Below are positions 1 through 7,523 of a DNA stretch of 39,889 nt, one piece after another. Location: contig PIVT01000035.1 of NCBI GenBank assembly GCA_003353845.1, positions 1 to 39,889 of the forward strand. Reading direction: 5' to 3'. Source of the stretch: Pseudomonadota bacterium (GTDB lineage Bacteria; Myxococcota_A; UBA9160; JADFDR01). Below the pieces are notes generated by a model. That model was not told the origin of the DNA, searched no databases, and saw nothing but the letters and a program-made list of their open reading frames with translations. A program made the translations under genes and the position numbers. Position 1 is the stretch's first letter. Every line of letters starts with the position of its first letter.

Positions 1-2
1 AG

Positions 3-98
3 TTGCCCAAGGCGACGACCGTCGAAGAGATCGAAGCATTGCTTCCCTTCAACCTGGATCGTGATCAGTTCCCGGCCTACGCCAAGCGGAAACGCTGA
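3..98 (+). CDS. C-terminal end of an unidentified protein (partial)
   Basis: An open frame runs in from the window edge and ends at a TGA at 96-98, giving the last 32 residues of a protein. The tail is charged and ends in AYAKRKR. Nothing in it is diagnostic of a family, so I cannot name it. It reads on the same strand as the desaturase remnant that follows a few bases later. The base composition matches the rest of the window. The real gene starts outside the window. Confidence 0.45.
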   Translation: MPKATTVEEIEALLPFNLDRDQFPAYAKRKR

Positions 99-106
99 CG
101 GGGTTT

Positions 107-625
107 ATTGAGCGCTTACGCATAAACCATCAGATTGGCTTTCTCTGGAGATTCCACGCTGTGCATCATGCTGATGCCGAGATGGATGTGACTTCGGCAG
201 TCCGCTTTCACACGGTGGAAATCCTGTTTTCAGTGACCGCTCGGCTTTTGGTTCTTCCTGTGATTGGGGTGACGCTACCCCAGTTGCTCCTGTATGAAGC
301 GCTGTCTCTCCCTGTTGTCCTGTTCCATCACAGTAATGTGAGAATTCCTTACGGGATCGATAGCTGCTTGCGTTGGTTGATTGTCACGCCCTGGATGCAT
401 TGGGTCCACCATTCTCGCTGGCAACCGGAGACGGATTCCAACTACTCTAGTTTTCTCTCTGTTTGGGATCGCCTGTTCGGTTCGTTCCGTCTTCGAAACA
501 ATCCTGAGGAAATCAGTCAGGGGTTGGATGGCTGGGAGGAGGGCGATTGGTTCCAACTGAAAGGGATGCTCACCGCCCCCTTTCGGAAGCGGGGCGGTAT
601 GAATAGCCGTGGTTCAGTTAATTAA
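107..625 (+). pseudogene. 5'-truncated sterol desaturase / fatty acid hydroxylase remnant
   Basis: The frame encodes the C-terminal half of the fatty-acid-hydroxylase (sterol desaturase) superfamily, integral membrane di-iron enzymes. Recognisable pieces are RINHQIGFLWRFHAVHHAD, then FHHSNV, then WMHWVHHSRWQPETDSNYSS, so the two later histidine clusters are intact. The family normally spans about 250-300 residues, with transmembrane helices and a first His box (HRxxH) before this point. Here the match begins at about base 116 and the frame upstream meets a stop at 62-64 with no ATG. A GTG at 161 could start a 154-residue product, but it would lack the first His box and most of the membrane domain. 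The gap to the preceding stop codon is under 20 bases. I infer a deletion that removed the 5' half. A sequencing frameshift is a less likely alternative because the preceding frame is not desaturase-like. Confidence 0.6.
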
Positions 626-629
626 TGCT

Positions 630-642
630 TAGGAGTGTGCGC
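630..642. repeat. 13-base match to the MITE end
   Basis: TAGGAGTGTGCGC at 630-642 is identical to bases 7174-7186, the outer part of the left end of the miniature element. The match stops there, and no second end is nearby. It lies between the truncated desaturase and the aldolase stop codon and may be a remnant of the same repeat family or chance. Confidence 0.35.
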
Positions 643-1613
643 TAGGCGACGTCGCCATCTTCAAGGCGCGTGCACTCGACGTAGAAGTCGAGACAATTAT
701 CCTGATCCTTTTCATTGGCGCGCTGCTTCATGGCCGCTCTCGGGTGTTGGTTGAGATGGCCGCTGATCCCGTAGATGTCATTAAAACCCCACTCAATTTC
801 CTTGCGCAAGGGAATGAATTGTTCCTGGATGACTTTGTAGATGGGGCGAACATCGAACTTGGGATTCTTCAGGAAATTGAGAAGCAGCTCGAGGTTGCAG
901 TTCCCCGCGCCGCGCCCGATTCCGTTGACGGTAGCGTCGAGCAGGTTGACACCGTCGATGATGCACTGTTGCGTATTGGAAAAGGCCAGCTGTTGATTGT
1001 TGTGCCCATGAAATCCGAGTTCCTTATCCGGCGCATGTTTTTTATATAGATCGAGATAGGACGTGATCTGCTCGGAATAGAAAGCACCAAAGCTGTCGAC
1101 GAGATAAAGGTAGTCGACTTCGTCAGAGGCATTCACCTGTTCCAAGGCTTCGACGAGGTCGGTCTCAATGGCCGCCGAGGGTGCCATGATGTTAATGGTG
1201 GTGAGGAATCCAAGATCCTTTGTGCGCTTGGCGAGGTCGATCCCCTTATCGATGTCGGCGACATAGCAAGCGGTGCGGATCATATCGAAGGGGCTCTGGT
1301 CTCGACTGCCCAAGGTCGATACGTCGACGCGTCCGACATCGTACATGACCGCTACCAAGGGGCGTGTTTCGCATTCGTGAGATTCAATAACGCGCTTCAC
1401 GTCGTCTTCATCACAGAAATTCCAACGGCCGTATTTAACCCGTGTGTACTCATCGCTTTCGCAGAGTTTCTTCCCGACCTCAATAATGTCGACGCCGGAA
1501 TCACAGCAGGCGGCATAGACGGCATTTACGAATTCGTCGCTGAACTGATAATTATTAATCAATCCACCATCGCGAATGGTGCAATCTAAAACTTTGATTT
1601 CTTCTCTGAACAT
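642..1613 (-). CDS. HMGL-like aldolase (4-hydroxy-2-oxovalerate aldolase-like)
   Basis: This 323-residue protein has the TIM-barrel fold of the HMGL/DRE-TIM metallolyases. The N-terminal metal and catalytic motif is CTIRDGG (residues 11-17, the TIRDGG variant of DRE-TIM). The metal-binding motif is GFHGHNNQQLAFSNT near 200, followed by GIGRGAGNCNLE near 230. Members catalyse divalent-metal-dependent retro-aldol or Claisen chemistry. The catechol meta-cleavage aldolase (DmpG/BphI) is the best-known relative, but the partner acylating aldehyde dehydrogenase is absent here, so the substrate is open. The length fits the stand-alone aldolase domain, without the C-terminal DmpG communication domain. 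The ATG at 1613 is preceded by GAGGAG at a normal distance. It is divergent from nothing and sits 215 bases downstream of the enoyl-CoA hydratase on the same strand, possibly as a separate transcription unit. Confidence 0.75.
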   Translation of the reverse strand: MFREEIKVLDCTIRDGGLINNYQFSDEFVNAVYAACCDSGVDIIEVGKKLCESDEYTRVKYGRWNFCDEDDVKRVIESHECETRPLVAVMYDVGRVDVSTLGSRDQSPFDMIRTACYVADIDKGIDLAKRTKDLGFLTTINIMAPSAAIETDLVEALEQVNASDEVDYLYLVDSFGAFYSEQITSYLDLYKKHAPDKELGFHGHNNQQLAFSNTQQCIIDGVNLLDATVNGIGRGAGNCNLELLLNFLKNPKFDVRPIYKVIQEQFIPLRKEIEWGFNDIYGISGHLNQHPRAAMKQRANEKDQDNCLDFYVECTRLEDGDVA

Positions 1614-1828
1614 CGGGTTCTCGCTCCTCGGTGAATTCCTGTTGGGTCTTCACGCTTTGACTGTGTTTCCGTCCTTTTTGCGCGGATCCATGGACGCGTG
1701 TAGACGACCGACTGGCCGGGCCAGGGGAGGATTAAAGTAGCGTATAATTTTTAGGGAGTAGGCCGAGTTAGAGCACAAAACCCTCAAAAACGCCGAATAT
1801 CTACCCGTGGTCGCCGCGATCCAAGCTT

Positions 1829-2608
1829 TTAACAGCCCTTGAAGTCAGGCTTCCGCTTCTCCATAAAAGCTTTGGGGCCTTCAATGGCATCGTGAGAGCC
1901 AAAGACACGAGCACCGAGGGCCTTTTCGAGCACAAAGCCACTTTCAAGGCCCGCTTGGCGTACGGCAATTTCCTTGGCCGTGCGAACAGCCAGAGGACCG
2001 TTCAGACAAATCTTTTCGGCCAGCTTGATGGCTTCGTCCATGAGGTCTTCCTTGGGAACGATCTTGTTGATGAGCCCAATGTCGTAGGCGCGCTTGGCAT
2101 CGATATTTTCACCCGTGAGCAACAGTTCCATGGCGACGGCCCAAGGGATCTGCCGAGGCAGGCGCACATGGGTTCCGCCTGTGGGAATCAAGCCGAAGCG
2201 AACTTCCCCTAAACCGAAAGTGGCATGTTCGACAGCGATGCGAATGTCCGTCCCCTGCATGAACTCCATGCCACCTGCGATGCAAAAACCATTGACCGCT
2301 GTGATGATAGGCTTGTACACGTCGGAGAAGGGACGCTTGGTGTGATCTTCGTAACCCATTTCGTCGCCGGCGTTGATCAGTGGAATGGCTTCTTGTAAAT
2401 CCATGCCAGCACAGAAGGCTTTGTCTCCGGTGCCTGTAAAAATCGCGACCCAAAGATTGTCGTCCTTACTGAAATCTTCGAAGGCCGTATCCATGGCATT
2501 CAACATATCTTTGGTAAATGCATTCATGGCCTTGGGACGATTGATGGTCATGATGGCGATGTGGCCGCGCTTCTCGTACTGAAAAGTTTCCGGAAATTCG
2601 AAAGACAC
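1829..2608 (-). CDS. Enoyl-CoA hydratase
   Basis: A crotonase-fold protein of 259 residues, the usual family size. It hydrates trans-2-enoyl-CoA in the cytosol as part of beta-oxidation or a related acyl-CoA route. The oxyanion-hole segments are FCAGMDL (about 66-71) and FCIAGGMEF (about 108-116). Both catalytic glutamates of true hydratases are in place: E115 in GGMEF and E135 in FGLGEVRFG. The end ALGARVFGSHDAIEGPKAF resembles typical FadB-like single-domain hydratases. The start codon is GTG at 2608, with a strong AAAAGGAG site six bases upstream, so I prefer it to any internal ATG. It stands alone on the minus strand. The exact chain-length specificity cannot be read from the sequence. 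Confidence 0.88.
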   Translation of the reverse strand: MSFEFPETFQYEKRGHIAIMTINRPKAMNAFTKDMLNAMDTAFEDFSKDDNLWVAIFTGTGDKAFCAGMDLQEAIPLINAGDEMGYEDHTKRPFSDVYKPIITAVNGFCIAGGMEFMQGTDIRIAVEHATFGLGEVRFGLIPTGGTHVRLPRQIPWAVAMELLLTGENIDAKRAYDIGLINKIVPKEDLMDEAIKLAEKICLNGPLAVRTAKEIAVRQAGLESGFVLEKALGARVFGSHDAIEGPKAFMEKRKPDFKGC

Positions 2609-2960
2609 CCTGTGCTCCTTTTGTACTCACTACTGCTTCTGATTCGTAAATGTTTGAGGGCTGCACAATTCCTTGTTCGATGCGGCTCGCGCCACGGAAT
2701 TGAAGCTGATGACTCGGGGTCAGCAATGTAACCAAAAGTAAAGTTGGCGGCCCCGTTTTGGGGTGGGATCAATTTCGGCCAAAAAGTACAGTCCCCGAGG
2801 GGAAAGTGGGGTATTGAAGGTGATAACTGGCTAGGTGAAACAGATTCTAGTCAATGAAAAGTCAGTCCTTGTCGATAAACCCATTGTGCCCATGAAGAAG
2901 AAAACGGGTGGGCAATAAGTTTAGTTTGCGAACTTGTTCTCGTAAATAAGGTATCTGAAA
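2609..2960. other. Intergenic region between divergent genes
   Basis: This is the 352-base region between the enoyl-CoA hydratase (minus) and the STAS-like gene (plus). It must hold both promoters. I see the hydratase ribosome site AAAAGGAG at its left edge. Two small GC hairpins of the CCCC-loop-GGGG type lie near 2753-2768 and 2793-2802. No convincing -35/-10 pair, ORF or RNA gene was seen. Confidence 0.4.
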
Positions 2961-3356
2961 ATGGCTCATATCACGCTAGAGACCACGATGTTGCCAATTG
3001 CCGTCATCGATCTGTTTGGCGCTTACGACGAGCAGCAAGCCGAAGACTTCTGCATCGACATGCGCCAGCTGCTGGAACGCAAGGAACCCATTGCTATCGT
3101 GACCGATGGCACCCACGCCGAGATGACCAGCCTGCGCACCCGAGCCATCATGAGGCGCTTCGTGGCTGAGATGAAACCCCTCTCCGATGAGTACACCATC
3201 TGCACTGCACTGATTATCAAGAACCCCCTCATCCACGGCGCCATTGCGGCCATGTTCTATCTGAAAAAGCCCAAAAACCCCATGAAGGTCTTCAAGACCC
3301 GGGAAGACGCAATGTCTTGGACGAAGCACCGCTTGTTTTTGGCCAACTGTGAATGA
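2961..3356 (+). CDS. STAS/SEC14-like (SpoIIAA-like) domain protein
   Basis: A soluble 131-residue protein without signal peptide or membrane segment. It resembles small SpoIIAA-like/STAS proteins: an N-terminal strand ending in VIDLFGAYDEQQAEDF, a central IAIVTDGTHAEMTSL, and a C-terminal pattern YTICTALIIKNPLIHGAI followed by KPKNPMKVFKTREDAMSW. This pattern is common in uncharacterised proteins of environmental bacteria. No enzymatic role is known and no anti-sigma partner lies nearby. The ATG at 2961 has a modest AAGG upstream. It converges on the membrane protein gene at 3380 with a 23-base gap made almost entirely of short direct repeats. Confidence 0.6.
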   Translation: MAHITLETTMLPIAVIDLFGAYDEQQAEDFCIDMRQLLERKEPIAIVTDGTHAEMTSLRTRAIMRRFVAEMKPLSDEYTICTALIIKNPLIHGAIAAMFYLKKPKNPMKVFKTREDAMSWTKHRLFLANCE

Positions 3357-3393
3357 AGCCTGAAGCCTAGACCTCTATTTTAGACCTCTATTC
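3354..3393. repeat. Two short tandem duplications between convergent genes
   Basis: TGAAGCC occurs twice in a row at 3354-3367, starting with the upstream gene's stop codon. TAGACCTCTATTT (3368-3380) is followed directly by TAGACCTCTATTC (3381-3393), which overlaps the end of the minus-strand gene. Both look like replication-slippage duplications. No function is implied. Confidence 0.7.
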
Positions 3394-3940
3394 TCACTCC
3401 GGGCTCTTTCAAGTGATCTTCATAGATTACCGTGAGCAGGATCAGTGAGAAGGGTGTCGTGAAGAAGTGGCCAATGCCCCCCGTCGCGGGACCCCCCAGA
3501 CCCCCCAAGAGGCCCAACACCAAAAAGACGACCAAATGAGTGAGAAAGCCGGAGTTCATGACCGCATCTTTGCTGGCACCCAAGGCCTCGACGAAGCCCA
3601 TGTCCTGGTCGACGATGTAATACATGGCGTACATCCAGATCACACTCAAAATGACGCCGGGGACGACAAATAGCATGTAGCCCAGGGAGATTAGACCTCC
3701 GCCGATGACGATGAGCAAGGCGATCTTTATATAGTCGTCGAAGCACCACAAGGCATCGAAGGAAGGGCTGCGTTCATTTCGCACAAAAGCCAGAATTTCG
3801 ACAAACCAGCCACGCGTCACCGCTGGGATCAGGACAATGGTCAAACACAGGACGGTGCCCAACAGGGTAAACAGGGCAAGATTGACGATGTCCTTCATGA
3901 AATGGTCCCAGCTCGTTTTTAGCAGTACAGCAAAGTCCAT
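3380..3940 (-). CDS. Integral membrane protein of unknown function
   Basis: A 186-residue protein with four or five hydrophobic segments, at about residues 18-40, 73-95, 97-112, 133-150 and 158-170. The loop DIVNLALFTLLGTVLCLTI and the pattern VVPGVILSVIWMYAMYYIVD followed by DMGFVEALGASKDAV are typical of uncharacterised DUF975/DUF4013-like membrane proteins, in which the repeated ...PGVI(L)...W..A...V.D..G..EAL..S motif recurs. It is probably located in the inner membrane. The ATG at 3940 follows AAAGGAAACCGACA, a reasonable ribosome site. No neighbour suggests its role, and I do not assign one. Confidence 0.6.
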   Translation of the reverse strand: MDFAVLLKTSWDHFMKDIVNLALFTLLGTVLCLTIVLIPAVTRGWFVEILAFVRNERSPSFDALWCFDDYIKIALLIVIGGGLISLGYMLFVVPGVILSVIWMYAMYYIVDQDMGFVEALGASKDAVMNSGFLTHLVVFLVLGLLGGLGGPATGGIGHFFTTPFSLILLTVIYEDHLKEPGVRIEV

Positions 3941-4110
3941 TGTCGGTTTCCTTTCCCGTGATGGGATGAATTACTACGTAGCGTGCCCCTGGTGCAGAAG
4001 GTACAGAAATAGGTGGCTAGAATCCCTTACAGTCTATTTTTCACGACGAGTGAATGCAAGAGCCAATCGTTGAATGGTGCAGCGACCAAAGCAGGGCAAG
4101 GAGTTGACGA

Positions 4111-5019
4111 GTGCTAATTGAGAACTGGTTTGTCATGGCCTTGCTGTCCGCGTTTTTTCTGGCCTCAGCCGATACCCTGACCAAGAAATACATGTCCGAT
4201 TATTCGGGCGAGGAACTAAGCCTCGTGCGATTCGGGTTTACCGGACTCATCCTCGCACCATTTTGTTTCTTGAACCCCTTACCTGCAGTCCCGCAAGATT
4301 TTTGGATCTGGGTCGGGCTGTGCATGCCATTGGAATGGCTGGCCCTGCTTCTTTACATGCTCGCGATTCGCGATAGCCCGCTGTATCTGACCCTGCCATA
4401 CCTCGCTCTCACACCTGTCTTCAGCGTGCTGACGGGCTGGGTTGTGTTGGGTGAAACCGTGAGTGCCCAAGGCCTGGTAGGAATTTTGTTGGTGGTGACA
4501 GGTACGGTGCTCTTGAATATAGGCCACGTAGGAGATCGGGAAAGTTTGACAAGGCGGGCGGATGGATCTCATTCTGCTTGGAAACTATTCTGGTGGGCCA
4601 TCGCACACGACCGTGGATCTCGATACATGCTCGGTGCGGCTTTTATCTACAGCCTGACTTCGGTCATGAGTAAACAGGCCATGGGATTTGCCACACCGTT
4701 TAGCTTTGGTCCTTTTTACGCGATGTTTATAGGTCTCTTTGTCGTACTGGTTGCAGGCATACGAAAACCCTCGACCCTTCGCGTGTTGACGCGACGTCCA
4801 CTATTGCATCTATTTACCAATGGGCTGATCGCGGCCATGGTGGTGACCCATTTTCTAGCCTTGGCGAATGTTGAAGTCGCCTACATGATTACTGTGAAGC
4901 GAACCAGTCTCTTGTTTGGTCTCTTCTATGGTTGGATGTTCTTTGGTGAGCATCATTTAGGGCAGCACCTGGTTGCTGGAAGTTTGATCCTGGGTGGTGT
5001 GGCTTGCATCTTGCTTTGA
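4111..5019 (+). CDS. EamA-family (DMT) transporter
   Basis: A 302-residue inner-membrane protein of the drug/metabolite transporter superfamily. It has ten predicted helices in two EamA repeats, about 1-145 and 170-302. The first repeat ends with the typical GWVVLGETVSAQGLVGILLVVTGTVLLN and the second with GWMFFGEHHLGQHLVAGSLILGGVACILL. Such proteins move small metabolites or amino acids, and the substrate cannot be deduced. The start is a GTG at 4111, with GGAG about nine bases before it. An ATG at 4135 would cut into the first helix. It converges on leuA, with 57 bases between the two stops. Confidence 0.8.
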   Translation: MLIENWFVMALLSAFFLASADTLTKKYMSDYSGEELSLVRFGFTGLILAPFCFLNPLPAVPQDFWIWVGLCMPLEWLALLLYMLAIRDSPLYLTLPYLALTPVFSVLTGWVVLGETVSAQGLVGILLVVTGTVLLNIGHVGDRESLTRRADGSHSAWKLFWWAIAHDRGSRYMLGAAFIYSLTSVMSKQAMGFATPFSFGPFYAMFIGLFVVLVAGIRKPSTLRVLTRRPLLHLFTNGLIAAMVVTHFLALANVEVAYMITVKRTSLLFGLFYGWMFFGEHHLGQHLVAGSLILGGVACILL

Positions 5020-5076
5020 GCAGGACGCGACCTTCTGGAACTTGTAAAAGCAACAGCAGGCCACGCCCATCCAAAG

Positions 5077-6774
5077 TCAACCCTTCTCTGCCATGGCATT
5101 CAAGGCAGAGACAATGGCCTCCAACCCCGCACGCAGGATGCTCGGATCTTGCCCGGCACCGTAAACGGGCGAAGACCCTTTTTGCGTTAGCTCCACGTAG
5201 GCCATGGCTTCGGCGTTAGCGCCCTGGCCCAGGGAATGCTCGCAGTAATCTCCGATATCGACCTCCAATCCACAGTGGGAATGCAAGGCGTCGACAAAAG
5301 CATCCAAAGGGCCATTGCCTACGCCTTGAATGTCTTTCTCTTCACCGCCCACTTCGACACGCGCTCGGATACGGCGCCGGTTCGGGTGGGTTGCGTCTGT
5401 GTCGAGATCATGACTGAGCAGACGCAGTCCGCCTCGGACATTGAGGTACTCCGCCACAAACAGGTCGTACAAGGCCTTGGATGAGAGTTCTTCGCCACTT
5501 GAATCGGTTACGGCTTGAACAACTTTTCGTAAATCAATTTGGAATGGCCTCGGTGGTTTGATCCCCCAATCGCGTTCGAGTAGATGAGCGACGCCGCCCT
5601 TGCCCGATTGACTGTTGATTCGAATCACTGCCTCATAGCTGCGTCCTAGATCGCTTGGATCAATGGGCAGGTACGGAACCTCCCATGGAACGCCCTGTGG
5701 GTGCTGCTGAGCCCGGCTTTGCCTTCGACGCTCTCGAAGACCCTTGTGAATGGCATCTTGGTGGGAGCCTGAAAAAGCAGTGAATACCAACTCACCGGCA
5801 TAGGGATGGCGAGGGTGTACCGGCAGGCGATTGCAGCTCTCCGCAATATCAACCACTTGTTGGATGTCTGAAAAATCCAATTGGGGGTCGACGCCCTGGG
5901 TCAATAGATTCAAGGCTAGGGTGACGATATCGACATTCCCCGTTCGCTCTCCGTTGCCAAACAACGTCCCTTCCACACGATCGGCCCCCGCTAACAACGC
6001 CAGCTCGGCCGAAGCGACGGCCGTTCCCCGGTCGTTGTGCGGATGAACGCTCAGCACGGTCGCCTCTCGCCGAGAGAGTTGCTCTCCGAACCACTCAATC
6101 TGGTCGGCATAGATGTTGGGCGTAGACATCTCAACGGTGGCCGGCAAATTGAGCAGGATGGGGTCCTCGACACCGGGCTGCCAGACCCGCGTGACGGCCT
6201 CGCAGACTTCCAGGGCAAAGGGCATCTCCGTTCCCGTGAAACTCTCCGGACTGTATTCCAGCACGATTTCAGTTTCGGGCATGGCATCGCGCAGTCGGGC
6301 GATTTGCTCCACCCCAGCTACGGCGATGTCGCGAATGCCCGCCTGGCTTTTGCCAAAGACGACCCGGCGCTGAAGGGTCGAGGTGCTGTTGTACACGTGC
6401 ACAATGGCACGTCGGACCCCGCGCAAGGAACTGAAGGTTTCTCGAATGAGATCCTCCCGCGCTTGAGTCAACACTTGAATGGTGACATCTTGCGGGATGC
6501 GGTTTTCTTCGATCAGTTTGCGCAGGAACTCTCGTTCGGTTTGGGAAGCGCTGGGGAATCCCACCTCGATTTCCTTGAAACCAATCTTTAACAACTCGTC
6601 CCACAGCCGGAGTTTTCGCTCTGTGCCCATGGGCTCAATGAGCGCTTGGTTGCCGTCACGCAAGTCCACGCTGCACCAGGCCGGTGCCTGCGAGAGCGTT
6701 TGATCGGGCCAGTTTCGCTGGGGGCGATCCAAGGGCAGATAGGCTTTGTATTTTTGCCAGGCGGTATTTTTCAT
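5077..6774 (-). CDS. leuA: 2-isopropylmalate synthase (type 2)
   Basis: LeuA condenses acetyl-CoA with 2-oxoisovalerate, the first committed step of leucine synthesis, in the cytosol. The catalytic TIM barrel shows SVDLRDGNQAL near residue 35, the metal-binding HPHNDRGTAV near 240 and GNGERTGNVD near 275. The C-terminal half includes the linker and the regulatory leucine-binding domain, as in the type 2 enzymes of about 560 residues that begin with a Y(K/R)xxxP...RxWPD pattern. I chose the ATG at 6774 (565 residues). GGAG lies seven bases upstream of it, whereas it is almost touching the ATG at 6780, and the ATG at 6822 has no properly spaced site. Expression is probably controlled by the attenuator described at 6960-7110. 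Confidence 0.93.
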   Translation of the reverse strand: MKNTAWQKYKAYLPLDRPQRNWPDQTLSQAPAWCSVDLRDGNQALIEPMGTERKLRLWDELLKIGFKEIEVGFPSASQTEREFLRKLIEENRIPQDVTIQVLTQAREDLIRETFSSLRGVRRAIVHVYNSTSTLQRRVVFGKSQAGIRDIAVAGVEQIARLRDAMPETEIVLEYSPESFTGTEMPFALEVCEAVTRVWQPGVEDPILLNLPATVEMSTPNIYADQIEWFGEQLSRREATVLSVHPHNDRGTAVASAELALLAGADRVEGTLFGNGERTGNVDIVTLALNLLTQGVDPQLDFSDIQQVVDIAESCNRLPVHPRHPYAGELVFTAFSGSHQDAIHKGLRERRRQSRAQQHPQGVPWEVPYLPIDPSDLGRSYEAVIRINSQSGKGGVAHLLERDWGIKPPRPFQIDLRKVVQAVTDSSGEELSSKALYDLFVAEYLNVRGGLRLLSHDLDTDATHPNRRRIRARVEVGGEEKDIQGVGNGPLDAFVDALHSHCGLEVDIGDYCEHSLGQGANAEAMAYVELTQKGSSPVYGAGQDPSILRAGLEAIVSALNAMAEKG

Positions 6775-6959
6775 CGGCATTCTCCGGGCTGTGGCTTCAG
6801 GTGCGAAGTCCACGGCCAGCATGCCTCTTTCGCCGAGCTTGCTGGAGAGAGTCGTCTTTGTTTTGCGGGTGTTAGTCGGGTTCAGAATTCCATTGGCTCT
6901 GTGGAACGAGCCGCTCTGACGTCAATTCTGTCGCTAACTATCGCTAAGTTCGGAAACGC

Positions 6960-6996
6960 AAAGCCCTCTCCGGCAGGTTCGGCGGGAGAGGGCTTT
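6960..6996 (-). terminator. Leucine attenuator: terminator and antiterminator hairpins upstream of leuA
   Basis: Bases 6960-6971 and 6985-6996 form a perfect 12-bp stem with a 13-base loop in the untranslated leader of leuA. On the minus strand the stem is followed by TTTGCGTTT, a weak U-tract. The upstream arm of this stem (6981-6992) can instead pair with 7035-7045 at the end of the Leu-rich leader peptide frame. GGCGGG plus A-AGG pair with CCC...CCCGCC, with one mismatch in eleven. The two pairings exclude each other, which is the arrangement of a classical amino-acid attenuator. Folding energies were not computed. Confidence 0.6.
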
Positions 6997-7035
6997 GTTC
7001 ACGTACATTTTGTCGAATGTGTCGCTGAACGAATC

Positions 7036-7110
7036 CTATCCCGCCCCGGTAAGGAGCAGGCTGAGCAATAGAGCTCGGTTTAGAGTTTGTTCAGGCGTTC
7101 GACTTGTCAT
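7036..7110 (-). CDS. leuL: leuA leader peptide (Leu-rich, 24 residues)
   Basis: A short frame starts with ATG at 7110 and ends with TAG at 7036-7038. It encodes 24 residues with an RALLLSLLLTGAG tail. Six of seven consecutive codons near the end are leucine (CTA, TTG, CTC, then AGC, then CTG, CTC, CTT), and a seventh Leu lies earlier. AGGA lies five bases before the ATG. Its position just upstream of the terminator stem fits a leader peptide whose translation senses charged tRNA-Leu. A ribosome stalled at the first Leu codons would leave the antiterminator arm (7035-7045) free. One that reaches the stop codon would cover it and allow termination. The peptide is unlike Escherichia coli leuL in sequence, as is usual for leader peptides. 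The symbol reflects position and logic. Confidence 0.6.
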   Translation of the reverse strand: MTSRTPEQTLNRALLLSLLLTGAG

Positions 7111-7172
7111 GGTAATCCTGTTGTAGGCGATCCCAGGGTCTTCGTCAATCATGATGAGAAGCTTGAGGGGCT

Positions 7173-7339
7173 CTAGGAGTGTGCGCGGCAGAGGGAAGCA
7201 CGCATCCATCCGTGTATCCAATCCCCCTGGCGGCGTTGCGAAAGCTTGCCCTAGCCCGCTAGGGCGGCACTTTCGCGTCTTGCCAGCGGGCTGTCTCCAC
7301 GGTTTGGCTGCGCACTCCCTCTGCCGCGCACACTCCTAG
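7173..7339. mobile_element. MITE-like element with 24-bp perfect terminal inverted repeats
   Basis: Bases 7173-7196 and 7316-7339 are perfect inverted copies of each other (24 of 24), and both outer ends read CTAG. If CTAG is a duplicated target, the element proper has 20-bp ends beginning GAGTGTGCGC. The 167-bp element carries no ORF of its own. Its centre holds nested hairpins: GCGAAAG (7238-7244) pairs with CTTTCGC (7270-7276), and GCCCTAG (7248-7254) pairs with CTAGGGC (7259-7265) around a CCCG loop. This is what a non-autonomous miniature element or a large palindromic repeat looks like. It sits between the leuA leader and the crotonase gene at 7524, which are divergent, so it could influence either promoter. 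No transposase is nearby. Confidence 0.7.
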
Positions 7340-7523
7340 CGACCGCTAACGCCTTCCATCAGTTTTTAATGCACACAATGCGCGCATTTCGCCGCCTTTC
7401 CTTGACGAACCCCGTGGAATCGGGTTTATCTCCCGCTTGAGTTTTTCGAGAATCTCATCGAGATTCACGTGTAAAATTCGTACCTGTTTAGAAAACGAGA
7501 GCAGTTTGAGAGGAGAGATAGGC

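Noticed and set aside
7120-7148. TTGACG-N17-TACAAC as leuA promoter on the minus strand
   Set aside because: The start point would fall inside the ribosome site of the leader peptide, so it cannot serve the attenuator model. The true promoter was not identified.
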